Shown here one piece after another: positions 11,918 through 12,016 of a DNA stretch of 12,016 nucleotides. Both the position numbers and the translations under genes were made by a program. Positions within the stretch are counted from its first letter, which is position 1. Each line of letters starts with the position of its first letter. Source of the DNA: Planctomycetota bacterium. Its GTDB lineage: Bacteria; Planctomycetota; Planctomycetia; Pirellulales; Pirellulaceae. Where the stretch lies: positions 1 through 12,016 of the forward strand of contig JAHWKS010000068.1 in assembly GCA_019347795.1 (NCBI GenBank). The letters are read 5' to 3'. The notes beneath the pieces were generated by a model. That model saw only the letters and a program-made list of their open reading frames with translations, ran no database searches and was not told where the DNA came from.

Positions 11918-12016
11918 CACATTATTGTCTTGTTCGGCGAGGCGGCGGAGCGGGTCGCCGACGTCTTGGGCCGGGTCGTTGTCTTCCAGGTGTTTCAGGC
12001 GGCCGGATAAGTGGCT
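11897..12016 (-). CDS. C-terminal end of a gene cut by the window edge (39 codons visible)
   Basis: On the minus strand an open frame enters at the window edge and reads a hydrophilic, acidic C-terminus (SGRLKHLEDNDPAQDVGD, then LRRLAEQDNN), ending VGHSLRE and TGA at 11897-11899. The final residues are encoded by the palindrome at 11895-11917. The frame fits a real gene because it stays open, is charged rather than repeat-derived, and lies just upstream of the co-directional 496-aa gene. The product cannot be identified from this fragment. Confidence 0.5.
   Translation of the reverse strand, partial: SHLSGRLKHLEDNDPAQDVGDPLRRLAEQDNNVGHSLRE

Overview
The window is GC-rich bacterial DNA. Everything recognisable points to a planctomycete, probably of the Pirellulales type: an 'LETRKLMAAD' N-terminal signature in front of secreted repeats, a GREPTPE-type ECF sigma tail, a membrane protein beginning TSDDNPYKA, the TolQ/ExbB-like operon style, and many short palindromes between genes. 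The taxon is inferred from these family resemblances; no rRNA gene is present.

Layout. A normal glgC (ADP-glucose pyrophosphorylase) lies at 248-1516 (+), behind an AT-richer leader with an octanucleotide microsatellite. After it come a large hairpin and a small plus-strand gene with one frameshift (1677-1927), convergent with a small unknown gene at 1948-2415 (-). Positions 2416-3266 hold no ordinary gene. They contain a compact minus-strand transcription unit (possible promoter, a 14-nt Shine-Dalgarno match, tiny ORFs, a perfect 28-bp palindromic terminator) and a multi-branched cluster of palindromes (3059-3268). A run of small minus-strand membrane or repeat ORFs follows (3267-4146).

Positions 4171-4884 are a scar. 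A 97-bp segment covering the 3' end of the ExbD-like gene is present twice in direct orientation, about 87% identical. Between the copies is a toxin-antitoxin-like pair whose PIN toxin has lost its middle. Upstream of this, a tight three-gene operon on the minus strand (8742 to 4791, stop/start overlaps ATGA and GTGA) encodes a TolQ/ExbB/MotA-type channel with a long cytoplasmic tail and two different ExbD-like partners with coiled coils. Only one partner keeps the intramembrane aspartate. Together they look like an ion-driven envelope motor of unknown task and are the best candidate here for an undescribed system.

Downstream on the plus strand are an orphan intrinsic terminator (9079-9116) and a secreted RTX-type calcium-binding repeat protein (9374-10222). 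The RTX gene appears frameshifted at its N-terminus and is cut at its 3' end by the tail of an ECF sigma factor gene. The window closes with a signal-peptide, single-pass membrane protein of unknown function with an internal duplication (10358-11848, -) and the C-terminal 39 codons of another minus-strand gene.
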